The position numbers and the translations under genes were made by a program. A DNA stretch of 64,000 nt from Aplidium turbinatum (Eukaryota > Chordata > Ascidiacea > Aplousobranchia > Polyclinidae): the NCBI GenBank assembly GCA_918807975.1, contig OU964925.1, positions 4,998,798-5,062,797 of the forward strand, given 5' to 3'. Position 1 is the first letter of the stretch; every line of letters begins with the position of its first letter. Shown piece by piece: positions 53,920 through 63,822 of the stretch. The notes below the pieces were generated by a model, which saw only the letters and a list, made by a program, of their open reading frames with translations, searched no databases and was not told the DNA's origin.

Positions 53920-56900
53920 AGGGCCTCCAAGAGCCCTGCCGGGCCCCGGTGCAGATGTTGCTGCCGGGCCCCCCAACGCGACATGTCGCATGATATCTCA
54001 CAAATCACAAGCAAAATTTGCGGTGCGCGTTAATCCACAAAGCCAATGCATATCATACATGGTGTTCCGCACAGTGTTTTTATTTTAAAACCAGACCTGT
54101 TTAAAAAATAATACAAAGAATACATTAGGTTAAAGTATTAACACTCCACCATTTCACAAAGAATGCAGTATTGTACTGGTGTTTATGACTTTAAATTCAC
54201 AGATACACACTAGTTATACACAAAGATAAAAGGCTGTGGCTATAGTTACACTATGTAGTGTAAATATAGCCTCAATAGTGTTGCCAGATAAGGAATTCTG
54301 CCCAAATTTGAGGAAAAGTTTATAGCTGTTGAGTGTTGAAAACAAAAACTTGTACGGTATCATATTTTTGAAATTTTGTTTAGTCCTGGGCAAAGATCAA
54401 AACCCTAACCTTATTCCTAACCCTTACCTTAACCCTTCCTAACTTTAATCCTAACTCTGGCAACATCTGATTGTAACCATGGCAAAAACTGGGTAAAAAT
54501 ATTCCACTTTGAAGATAAAAATGGCAACACTATCCAGCATGGCTGACATATTATGTAGCATTGCATATGTGTGCATACAGCTTTACATTAACATACCGTA
54601 CAATATCATTTCTGACCTTATAATCAGCAGAGACTAGGAGACCAAACTTGGATGAATGCATTGCTATTGTTCATGACATTAAGAAATATATTATATTATA
54701 TACCAACTTCATTTCAGGATCAATAGGCTGCTTCTTAGTTTTACTCCTTTAGTTTTCTTTGCTTGTTTGAGTGAAACTGCATTCAAGCACGATTGAGGGT
54801 CACTTTCTCTTCATTTCTACAGCAAGCAGTCAGTAGAAAACAAAGTTGAATATATTTCTATTTTCAAGTGCTATCAATGTAAATGTACCTACATCTACCA
54901 CTATACTATGTATCGATACCTTTACAAATACCCTGCATAACTACAGAATGGCTGTTTTGAGTCAATATTGACACTGTTCCTGAAATTCAAGAGTAAGATT
55001 GGATTGGCCTGGCTGGAGAAGATTGCTAAGAAATACTTAGTGAAAACAAATGAAAAGGAAAACTTAAGATATATAAAAAAATATTTGTTTATATACTAAA
55101 CATATTTTTGAAAATCAACACCTTTCTGCAGTGCTGGAAAAAGTAACTTGCACTGCAACTAAGACACTTCTGATTCTGTCTAGAGTTAAAAGAAACTGTA
55201 TATATATATCATACTTCAATTTCAACAGAAGTAAAGATCTATGATTTTTTACTCAAAAAATCACACTTTCACTAATCTTTTAACTTTTTTTTGATTTTTG
55301 TTAGACTGCTATAACATTTGGCCCTGCTACAAGGACAAAATTATTTTCCAGCACTGCCTCACGAAACTTGCTTGCATTCCAATATAGCAAAATCATTCAA
55401 GTCCTAAAAACTCAAAAATACTGTACTGTCTCAGGCTATATTAGAGAAGCTCCATGATTTCAGTATAATTAGTATCCAAAAAAAAACACTTGAGCATTTT
55501 TGTACTGAAAAAGTGACAGTAACGACTTCTTGCTAAGCAATTCGAACAATAATTCAATACCGGTACGTACTGTTTACTATTTTCTGAACTCTTAAAATAT
55601 CACACTAAACAAGATTATCTACAACTAAAATTGTACCAGTTCAACATGATTACACATAACTGTCACTGCTTGCTTGTGTCATAAATTGACAAGATGTCAG
55701 AAAAATGCATGGAATACCTTCTGTGTAATGACTCTAACCTAACCTGATCAATCAATTGCTTATTAAAACATACACACCCAAATATTCACATTAAAGCACC
55801 CAGACTAACACTGAAATTAAAACATTGAAAAATTGAAAACATTGAAACATTAAAACATACCGTACACACCCACATATTCACATTGAAACACCACTAAAAT
55901 TAAAACACTAACACTGAAATTAAAACATTGAAATAAACTGAAATATTCATTCACACTGCAATATATGTTTTCTGTAGTTTTTTAAAAAAGAATGCCCATG
56001 ATGGGCTCAATCGAAATATAAAACTAACATAAAAAATAATATTTCATGCAAATCGACCTTGGCACGCAAATTTAAACATTATGTCAGGCCCCCTGAAAGT
56101 AAAAAATTGAAAATTCTGTAGTCATAAAAAAGAGCATACCCATGAAGGGGCCCAATCAAAATACGAAACTAATATAATATGAAATAAAAAACATTATTTT
56201 ATGCAAAATCGACCTGAGCATGCAAATTTAAACATTTTGTCGGGCCCCTTGAACTCAACAAATTGAAAATTCTGTAGTTTTGAAAAAGGGCATATGCTAG
56301 CCTACCCATGAGGGGGCCCAATCGAAATATGAAACTACCGGTAATATAAAAAACAATATTTTATGCAAAATTGACCTGAGCATGCAAATTTAAACATTTT
56401 ATCGGGCCCTTTGAACTAAAAAAATTAAAAATTCTGTAGTTTTAAAAAAGGACATACCCATGAGGGGGGCCCAATTGAAATATGAAACTACCGTTAATAT
56501 AAAAAACAATATTTTATGCAAAATTGACCTGAGCATTTTGTTGGGCCCTTTGAACTCAAAAAATTGAAAATACTGTAGTTTTGAAAAAGGGCATACCCAT
56601 GAGGGGGCCCAATCGAAACACGAAACTAATATAAAAAACAATATTTTATGCAAAATCGACCTGAGCACGCAAATTTAAACATTTTGTCGGGCCCCTTGAA
56701 CTCAGAAAATTGAAAATTTTGTAGTTTTGAAAAAGGGCATCCATAGGCTACCCATGAGGGGGCCCAATTGAAATACGAAACTAACATAAAAAACAATTTT
56801 TTATGCAAAATCGACCTGAGCACGCAAATTTAAACATTTTGTCGGGCTCCTTGAACTCAAAAAATTGAAAATTCTGTAGTTTTAAAAAAGGGCATACCCA

Positions 56901-57063
56901 TGAGGGGGCCAATCGACATACGGAACTAATATAAAAAACACTATTTTATGCAAAATTGTTGAAATCAACTTTAACGCGTGAATTTAGATATTTTGTCGGG
57001 CCCCCTTGAACTCACCGGGCCCCGGTGCAATGCACCGGTTGTCCCCCCCTCTTGTGGGCCCTG
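53920..57063. mobile_element. hAT-6 non-autonomous element with tandem array
   Basis: It starts CAGGGCCTCCAAGAGCCC and ends CTCTTGTGGGCCCTG. A perfect 8-bp TSD, GCTATGGT, lies at 53912-53919 and 57064-57071. GGGCCCCGGTGCA occurs just inside both ends. Of its 3.1 kb, about 1.05 kb is a tandem array (55960-57005) and the rest is AT-rich without a transposase frame. It is inserted in a repeat B copy within the P-like fossil. Confidence 0.92.
55960..57005. repeat. tandem array, about 152-bp period, 6-7 units
   Basis: Units are marked by CGGGCCCCTTGAACTC at 56085, 56241, 56403, 56541, 56689, 56843 and 56997 (138-162 bp apart). Each contains AAAAATTGAAAATTCTGTAG, GGGCATACCCATGAGGGGG and TTTTATGCAAAATCGACC. 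The last unit merges with the right terminus of hAT-6, which suggests the array grew from subterminal sequence. Short minus-strand frames running through it are a by-product of the repeat. Confidence 0.92.
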
Positions 57064-57146
57064 GCTATGGTACTATTTTATTCGTATTGTGTATAATTGT
57101 ACCGTACTATTGTCGCAACAGACAAAATAAAAGGCTTCTCTCTCTT
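57064..57146 (+). repeat. repeat B, second copy (right part)
   Basis: It matches 35610-35702 (GCTATGGTACTATTTTATTC...AATAAAAGGCTTCTCTCTC). hAT-6 is inserted at its GCTATGGT. Confidence 0.75.
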
Positions 57147-57380
57147 TATCTAGTTATGCTTGTTGTGTGTACTAAAAATAAAACGAATTGCATAAAGGTT
57201 TGTGTTTTCAAATAACAGGACATTGTATAATTGGTCTCTAGTAGAGCTAAAAAGACAAACAAGATAGGCTACCTGCTGGTTGCTGATAAACCGCAGTGTA
57301 TCCACTAGCTCAGTCTAGCTGTGACGTTGACATTACGTCACAATTGGACAATTGGCCTTGTTATCTCGGAGGTGACGGTT

Positions 57381-57828
57381 TGACACCTGTCAGAAAATAC
57401 TTCATTTCTTGAAATATCATATCATGCTCTTTTGAAATGAGATGCACCAAAACTTAAGTGCGTACCTATAGAATAGTCCAGGAGTTAAACGCGTAAGGAC
57501 ATTTTATTAGGAAAAGTAAGAAAGACTTTTTTGTATGTATTTTTGGGCGTAGAATTCAAAACTCGAGTGCTTACGCGTCGAAAACTATATATTTGAGATA
57601 TTAGCTGTTTTACTGTTTTTGGGCAACTTCTGTGTTTTTATTTTCTCATTTTTTTCTTTACGAATTTGTCATAGAATTAGACAGTTTCTTAGTTCAAACC
57701 GTGCAATTGGTCAACTTCTGCCAAGGCAAAGGGCTATGTCTGTCGTGGTTTTTGAGTAAATCTTAATAGTTTTGTGTTTTTCACGTAGCCTAAGAAACTA
57801 ACAAAAAAAGCAATCTTATATACAAGAT
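57381..57828. other. unassigned DNA
   Basis: Nothing recognisable. Confidence 0.4.
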
Positions 57829-58850
57829 TCAATAAAATGAAGTTAAAATTATCGTTCTGACTGTTACTGTCATCTGAATCTTGAGATATAGTGGTATTCT
57901 CGTAGTCATTTGGTCTAATTTCAAAGAGTTTGGCAAGCCAGAACTTTCAAACAAATTTGGCACTATCTTGCTGCTTTTATTCTCTTTCCATCCATGGTCT
58001 AAGGGTGACTCTGTTACAGGCTTGATTTCATTTGCAAGTTTCCACATCCTTCTAAAGACGTACGCTCGCCTAATGTGCTGGATAAAAGCTTCCCCTCAAG
58101 GAGGCATTGCAGTAGGTTCCAAACTTTGTACTTTTTGCAAAGGCCGCTCATCATGTCTTGTAAACTTTGTTTCAAATATACAGTAACTCTGCGGGCTTCA
58201 TTGACGTCATGAAGTTGTTTTTTCCCTTATGTTGCACATAGCAGAGCTAACACTGATGGAACTGCGTAAATCTGCCAGTGTTTCAAGGAACTGAAGTTAT
58301 CTCAACGCAATTAAGAGTGGTCTAGTTTTTCCTTTACCAAAGAAACAGGAATTACAATCAGAGTCGGTAGTTGTGAGCTGAGCAAATGGCAGTTGAGCAA
58401 GTGACCACTGAGCTAGCAGGTTTTTAACAAGTGGCTGAAGTTGGCAACTGATGCAACTGAGCAAGTAATAAACGAGCAAGCCGAAACTTGGCATGTCACA
58501 AGTCAGAAAATTCAGTTTAGCAAGCGATAACCAAACCAGTCCGGACAGAGTAATCTCATTTATTGACTTGACGGCAGCTGAAATGTAATTGCTTTGTAGT
58601 CGCATGCCGAGGATTGGTCTGACGACCCTATAATCATACCCTGTAACAGCATAGTATCCTGGCAAAGCAGTTGCAGGCTAAGCCATTAATTTCATTGAGC
58701 TCCTCAACAATGTTTCTGATGTTAACGCAGCGCCGAGTATTGTTGTAAACATGACCCATTTCTAATAAAACTTCTGTTTGCAAGTCCGCACCACTGCAAT
58801 AATGCAAGAAAATGAGCATTACGTCTGTGTTATTACAACGCACATTCACT
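57829..58850 (-). pseudogene. decayed copy of a multi-copy invertebrate gene family
   Basis: Minus-strand pieces in order: NNTDVMLIFLHYC, then LLEMGHVYNNTRRCVNI and, in another frame, LPGYYAVTGYD. After an intervening stretch come CNSCFFGKGKTRPL and, downstream, HIRRAYVFRRMWKLANEI and PLDHGWKENKSSKIVPNLFE. From memory, the same order (TDVLVILL..., VxxNTRR, LPAFHAFTGCDY, FxxKGKxRPL, xVxRAxxQxxVWxxA, GW...G.LVP) occurs in large uncharacterised proteins repeated in many invertebrate genomes. Several frameshifts and stops, and one insertion of about 0.28 kb after TGYD, are visible. Its function is unknown. Confidence 0.45.
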
Positions 58851-59051
58851 CGCAGAGGATTGTCACTACTTTCGTAGAGCTGAAAGATGTGATGCAGGTG
58901 AGTGGTAGGCTATGCATAGTCAATATTTGAATGAAAACACCAGGGTGGAGTTAAATATATATGAGGAATAAGGCAGAGGCATAATTTTTAGTAATGATTA
59001 AGTGTGAAGTTTTGAGGCTTAAAATATGCCTATACCGGTACTTGTGTACTA

Positions 59052-59334
59052 GGGTGTACCATTTTTCAAAAAGTTTTTAGAAATTAGTGCGGCTATGTAT
59101 CACGGGTTTCCACTTTTGTTAAAAAGTATTTTGGTGGAGTTTCAGAATTTTCCCGCCAAAACTGTGGTTCTGCCGCCATTTTGAAAAAATGGCGGCCGGA
59201 TGAGATATCATGAAGATCTACAGCCTTAAACTGGCGCAATGGGATCATGTAATATGTCGATTACAGGGTTTTTGGGGTCAAAAAACACGAATCTGAAGTC
59301 AAAAACGCTCTACGAGAACAATTTTGCAAAGTGA
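59052..59334 (+). repeat. left TIR of the 59052-61609 element
   Basis: It is inverted relative to 61325-61609 over its whole length. It includes the GCCGCCATTTT palindrome at about 59172-59197. Confidence 0.9.
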
Positions 59335-59553
59335 AGTTTTACCCCTTGAAATTAATGGTGAAATTTTACAGACATGGACGCAACCTGATCAAGAATACCT
59401 CACGCCAGAATGAATAATCCTGAACTATTGTCAAACTTTTGAAATGACAACACGATTCATTTACAAACAATTTGAGGTAATCACTCTCAGACATGATCCA
59501 TCCCTGTTTCTTCTGCATGCTATTCCTTTATTATCATCAACGCAATACCAGAG

Positions 59554-59902
59554 TTAAGCAAACACCCAATTCACTAAATTCTTGACGAATTTCTTTGACA
59601 ATTGAGTTTGGCTAACGTAGCATTTTGTAATCTGAAAACTGTTCTCTGTGCCTTTGCACAACAAGCAAGAGAGCTTGCCGGTGGCTCTCGTCCGAACACC
59701 TGTCAATAGAATCAGTGAATAGCTTAATCCCGCGTTCCGCAATATCGTTGACCACCCTTACGTTCAAAGTGAATTTGTTTAGTTTCTTATAAATTTTCGA
59801 AGTTTTTCCATTCTGATACTGGCATTTGTAGCCACTCTTAATCAGTAAGTACCAAATTGCTTTCCCAATTGTGCCTCCAGCAATGTGCAAGCACCTTGCC
59901 AC
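59554..59902 (-). pseudogene. C-terminal piece of the long-TIR element protein
   Basis: The longest frame here (59612-59902, 96 codons) contains VRVVNDIAERGIKLFTDSID then DESHRQALLLVVQRHREQFSD. The pattern VVND-x-AERG-x-x-L...DE-x-x-RQ-x-L-L-x-VV-x-x-HR is one I recall from multi-copy uncharacterised proteins in invertebrates. There, too, it lies near the C-terminus. No catalytic triad can be assigned from this fragment. A second frame overlaps it downstream, consistent with a frameshift. Confidence 0.5.
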
Positions 59903-60786
59903 CTCCCTGAATTGGCTGCAGTCGTATCAAACAACATACCACCAATGGCACTTTTCACTCTCTATAGTCTTCTACCAACTTTATTACGGCCTGTTGCTGA
60001 GATAATCCGGTGCCGTCTGGTATCTCACTCCCAGCAGCTGCTTCATTTCTGCATTATCTTCATCATCAAAACTTACGCCAGACACATATATATACACAGT
60101 TAACCGTTCTGATGAAACATATCCTCTCATTTTCAGAATCTTACCGTCTCAGTGAAATATTTCCAAATCAGGGGCCTGGAACTCATCTCTGATATTTTGG
60201 GAGTGAGAGGACCTAGTCTTATTAGCCAGTATGAGCTATTGTGAGATATTAATATCAGACTTGTATGCCGGACGCTCGAGCCACAGCAGCCACGAACATT
60301 GTTCTTTGCCGATAGCTCAATCCAAGTCGATCGGATGTTAAAGCTGTAGGCAACATAATATTCATTTTCTTTCTCTTCCTTTCAGGAGTTTTCCAGTTGT
60401 CACTTTATATTTCTTCATCTGTAGCCTACTCCAACTTCACTGTTTTAAGGTCAGCAACATCCTCTTTCTATTTCCTTTCACCAGCTGCACGTGTAGTTTT
60501 TCTCTAGCTAAGTCCCATCTCTTCTGCAGAGCATCTGTGCACAATGCGCAACCTAATTAATCTCGCTGGAGCTGATTTTTCAGATGTTCCAGATCTGTCT
60601 CCCAGTCAATGATACCAGAATGCATGAGAATTGACTGCGAGGTAGTCTTAGATATATTCAGAGCATCCTTGATCTTTTCTTCTATATCACGCTAACGTTT
60701 TTTAAATAAATCACTTTTATTCCTCTCACGCCTAGAATCAAGTTCTAGTTGATAACAAGTTTCATACAAACTCCTCAGATGCCGGT

Positions 60787-61014
60787 CTATATCCGCATTT
60801 TAACAATAACCTTACACGATTCCTTCTCTGTTCCAGATTGTTTCTCGTTCTTCTTACTAAATACCAAACCCACGCCAAAATGATGTTTCCATACCTGGCG
60901 AATTTCCTCCCTTGCTATCACGATGGATTGGTTGATCGTTCTGTGACTTTCGTCTCTGAGGAACAACAGCCTAGCTAGAACGTCAGAGCTTTTAGGAAGC
61001 TTAGAAACACCTAG
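60787..61014 (-). pseudogene. N-terminal piece of the long-TIR element protein
   Basis: A 75-codon open stretch without an internal ATG start contains LPKSSDVLARLLFLRDE, then IVIAREEIRQVWKHHF. The pattern VL-x-R-[FL]-x-x-[LH]...I-x-x-VW resembles, from memory, the beginning of the same uncharacterised family whose C-terminus is at 59554-59902. The two pieces lie in the expected order on the minus strand inside one TIR pair. The region between them is broken by several stops. Confidence 0.4.
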
Positions 61015-61324
61015 TCTGTGCTAGTGTTCCCAATGAGGAAGTACTTTCTTTTTAGTGTTTGTGCCAATGACGGGTATGCTTCACCGGCCGTCTCATTCAG
61101 TGGCATAACTGATCTGAATCTTGTAACTTGGGTAGGATCACTAGCTACTCTTCGAGTCACTGTAGCTAATGAAGACCTTCGTCGTGCAGAATTAAGGCAT
61201 TTACCCAGTTGGGAGAGTTTACTTCTGTTTTTCGAACCTTTTGGTTAAGGTTAAAATGACAATAAGATGCTCTTTTCATGTAAATCTGCAGTCCAAAACA
61301 GTGTGGTCACATCAATATGTCTAA

Positions 61325-61609
61325 ATTCACTTTGCAAAATTGTTGCCGTAGAGCGTTTTTGACTTCAGATTCGTGTTCTGTGACCCCAAAAACCCTGTAA
61401 TCGACATATTACATGATCACATTGCGCCAGTTTAAGGCTGTAGATCTTCATGATATCTCATCCGGCCGCCATTTTTTCAAAATGGCGGCAGAACCACAGT
61501 TTTGGCGGGAAAATTCTGAAACTCCATCAAAATACTTTTTAACAAAAGTGGAAACCCGTGATACATAGCCGCACTAATTTCTAAAAACTTTTTGAAAAAT
61601 GGTACACCC
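61325..61609 (-). repeat. right TIR of the 59052-61609 element
   Basis: Reverse complement of the left TIR, with a few mismatches (for example GTAGAGCG against CTCTACG contexts). Confidence 0.9.
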
Positions 61610-61688
61610 TAATGAACAGTAAGTATTCTTTCTGGAGACGATATCATACCAACAAAAGGTGAATACAAAACTTAAACAAACTACTTAC

Positions 61689-61872
61689 CTACGACCATGT
61701 TCTTTAAATTTTGCATGGAATCAAAAGAAAACTTTTTTTCTCCACTTAATTTATTTTTCCCCTTCCCGGTCCGCGAGACGTAACACGCGACTTCGTTTAA
61801 CATCACCTGAGGCATCAATCGATTAACCGTGTCGTATAGGCTTCTTCCTCCTATACGACACAGTTGTTTGAA
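61689..61872 (-). CDS. DUF4806-like gene, downstream exon
   Basis: This minus-strand exon is bounded by a pyrimidine-rich acceptor (CTATTGCAG before TTCAAACAACTG) and a donor GTAAGTAG. It encodes FKQLCRIGGRSLYDTVNRLM and then PQVMLNEVACYVSRTGKGKN, ending KFSFDSMQNLKNMVV. This matches the core of DUF4806 domains (L-x-x-IGG-x-x-x-x-D-x-[VT]-x-R-[LV][ML]...[NT]E[LV]A...GK...F..L). Its phase (start 0) agrees with the upstream exon's end. The last coding exon would lie at lower coordinates but was not found; the long-TIR transposon lies there. Confidence 0.6.
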
Positions 61873-62135
61873 CTGCAATAGAACAGATGGATGTTGAAAT
61901 GCATAAGCCGAGATCGTTAAAACAGCATAGAAAGCAGTCCCATCAAACAGTCGCGGTGCGTACCAGGCCACCAGCGTACAATAGCATAAATTTTTGTAAA
62001 TTGGTGTGTACCATGTGGTTATGTGCGTTGAATTGTGCAATTAGCCTGTTGAGGCAGACATTAAATGGTTTAGAATTCATTCATTCAAGTTCAAACTCAC
62101 TTTAGGCTAAATAGAAGAATTAACTCCTCACACAT

Positions 62136-62282
62136 AAAATTGATTGATTGAATCTTTATCCTCGGACTGGGAAAGCTTCTTGCAGAGCTTAATCCTGGCA
62201 GTTTCGCATACTTGTAGAGGCTTTGAATCACTGACGCAGGCCCGGTCACCGAGATTGACAGAGTGAAGTTTCCGATTGTACT
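62136..62282 (-). mobile_element. SINE family S fragment in the intron
   Basis: Tail (ATTGATTGATTGAATCTTTATC) and body of the SINE family seen at 21540-21840. It lacks the tRNA head and lies between the two DUF4806-like exons. Confidence 0.8.
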
Positions 62283-62364
62283 CATGTATTACCTTACCAA
62301 AAATGTGGGTGACTTTAGATAGGTAATGCGCAGTAAGAACTAAGAACATATCGTGTTCACTAAC

Positions 62365-62552
62365 CACAATCTGATAGATCTCCTCATTCTCCAGCATGCT
62401 GTTTACGGTTTTTAATTCCGCTATGGTTGTAGCAGAAAGAGGAACATCCTCAGGAATCGGAGCCAATTTTAGGAATTTATCTGGGATAATCCCTCCCTTC
62501 TCTCTCAGCATAATTTTTATTTCACAGAACCGTTTGTTCATTTGACGTTGCT
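62365..62552 (-). CDS. DUF4806-like gene, upstream exon
   Basis: The minus-strand exon is preceded by acceptor TCTGACAG and followed by donor GTTAGT after QIV. It encodes QRQMNKRFCEIKIMLREKGG, then PEDVPLSATTIAELKTVNSM and LENEEIYQIV. A polar coiled-coil-like helix followed by P-x-PL-x-[TS]-x-x-E[LF]-x-x-[ML]-x-x-L-x-[ND]-x-E is the usual lead-in of DUF4806 proteins. It joins in phase 0 to the exon at 61689-61872. The function of DUF4806 proteins is unknown; many are multi-copy and transposon-associated. No frameshifts were seen in either exon. Confidence 0.55.
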
Positions 62553-62638
62553 CTGTCAGAATTGTTTGAAGATAAGTGAACACTTTTACAATACCCCAGT
62601 ATGTCAATGAAAAGGTGACATGACCACAAAAATCTGTC

Positions 62639-62768
62639 CGCCCCATTTGCTCAGTAGTTAAAGCACCCGACTAAGACCAAGCGGCGCTGATTTGACTCTC
62701 GGGATGTGTTCTTGAGCAACACATCGAAAGGAGAACTCTCCATTCAGCAGAACCTAGTGAATGCTGCG
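62639..62768 (+). mobile_element. SINE family S head fragment
   Basis: The tRNA-like head (CGCCCCATTTGCTCAGTAG, a box A variant, and TGATTTGACTCTCGGG, a weak box B) is followed by body sequence ending CTAGTGA. It corresponds to the start of the 21540-21840 SINE in the opposite orientation. It is interrupted by the MITE at 62769. Confidence 0.75.
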
Positions 62769-63286
62769 GGGTGCAACCTAATTCGTACCATGAACAATTC
62801 GTGCCGTCAGTTACCTTGAAAAGATCAAGAGAAAAAATTAAAAAAGCTGTAGTCGATGATCGTAGTTTCCGCAAACATTTTAAAAGGATTAGGGTATCGA
62901 TTAGCTAGGCATCGGTATCCGCAAACAAACAAACTGAAAAGATCGAGAGAAAAAAATAGAACATTGCTGATCGCAGTTTCCGTTTTTCCGCAAACATTTT
63001 AAAATTTCCGGTAATGCAAACATTTTAAAGTTTCCGGTAATGATCCTAAGAGTTTGCCGAAGTCGCTGATCGCAGTTTCCGCAAACATTTTAAAAGGGTT
63101 AGGCTTGATCGGAGTTTCCGCAAACATTTAAAATTTTCTTTAAATGATCCAAAGAGTTTTTGTTTGTTTGTGGAAAATTTTTAAAATGTTTGCAGAAACT
63201 GTGATCAGCGACTTCGGCTTTTTTTAATTTTTTTCTCGATCTTTTCAAGGTACGAACTGTTCATAGTACGAATTAGGTTGCATCCG
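62769..63286. mobile_element. foldback MITE (518 bp) with inner tandem repeats
   Basis: Arms of about 110 bp (GGTGCAACCTAATTCGTACC... and its complement ...GTACGAATTAGGTTGCATCC) flank several CAGTTTCCGCAAACATTTTA units. The 8-mer ATGCTGCG occurs on both sides (62761-62768 and 63287-63294), a hAT-like TSD. The termini are not the usual CA..TG form, so the family is open. Confidence 0.8.
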
Positions 63287-63610
63287 ATGCTGCGCAATCT
63301 ACTTCATAAAACAATCTGCAAAAAAACTCGTGGTATATACACAATGCGGTGATAGTAGCAACACTCGAATCCTGATAAAAGCACTTCTCGTAGACATAAT
63401 AGTCATTTTTATGCCACTTGAAAGTGAAGATACCACTTTTTGAAAAAATCGAATAGGCTACTTCTAAAAATGTTACTTCACAACCAATAAACAGGTCGCG
63501 TAATTGCCGTAAAAAGTATTAAATAGTTTACCCTGAAGAATAGACCTAAGTATACTGAGTACTAGAACTGCAACAAACCTTACCTGAGTTTCATGATGAT
63601 CATTCATGTA
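63287..63610. other. unassigned DNA
   Basis: Nothing recognisable. Confidence 0.4.
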
Positions 63611-63822
63611 CCTGGGGTTTTATTTTGCTGAGACTTTTCGGTCATTTGTCCGAAATGACTTGAAAAAATTCGGTCAATTTTATTTATTTCGGTCATTTTT
63701 GGTCATATATAGTCAATTGACTATATATTTTTTTGGACAATTTGACCGAATTGACTACGGTATATTTTTTTCGGACATTTTGCTAAAAAATCGGTCAATG
63801 ACCGAAAAAAAAAACCCAGAAT
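63611..63822. repeat. palindromic element rich in CGGTCA / TGACCG
   Basis: CCTGGGGTTTTATTTT at the left pairs with AAAAAAAAAACCCAG at the right. Between them CGGTCA, GGTCATTT and their complements recur. ATATATAGTCAATTGACTATATAT at about 63703-63726 forms a central perfect palindrome. It is probably a MITE; no clear TSD was found. Confidence 0.6.

Larger units (their letters stand above)
51769..57380 (+). mobile_element. P-like (THAP9-type) DNA transposon fossil
   Basis: An inverted repeat of about 50 bp bounds the region: ACCGTCACCTCCGAGATAAC at 51769 and its complement ending at 57380, with few mismatches. Inside on the plus strand are a THAP domain start (52667) and a P-transposase C-terminal motif (52990-53130). 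hAT-6 (53920-57063) was inserted later; without it the element is about 2.5 kb. The coding region is frameshifted and mostly deleted. Confidence 0.7.
59052..61609 (-). mobile_element. long-TIR DNA transposon (2558 bp), family not recognised
   Basis: Inverted repeats of about 283-285 bp form both ends (59052-59334 and 61325-61609), differing at only a few positions. The termini are GGGTGTACCATTTTTC and GAAAAATGGTACACCC, flanked by TA on both sides. Each TIR contains a GCCGCCATTTT...AAAATGGCGGC palindrome. Interior minus-strand coding pieces belong to a protein family I associate with repeated uncharacterised invertebrate genes. The TIR similarity suggests a fairly recent arrival, but the interior frames are broken. 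Confidence 0.85.

Noticed and set aside
56399-56823. Minus-strand open frames of 65-89 codons with repeated hydrophobic segments
   Set aside because: They run through the tandem array of hAT-6 and repeat with its period; they are by-products of the array, not genes.
55960-57005. Tandem array considered as a CRISPR-like array
   Set aside because: Units are about 150 bp and diverge along their whole length, with no short identical repeats and unique spacers, in a eukaryotic transposon.
59172-59197. GCCGCCATTTT palindrome as a YY1-type promoter site
   Set aside because: It lies in both transposon TIRs, and a simple inverted arrangement explains it; regulatory use is not supported.
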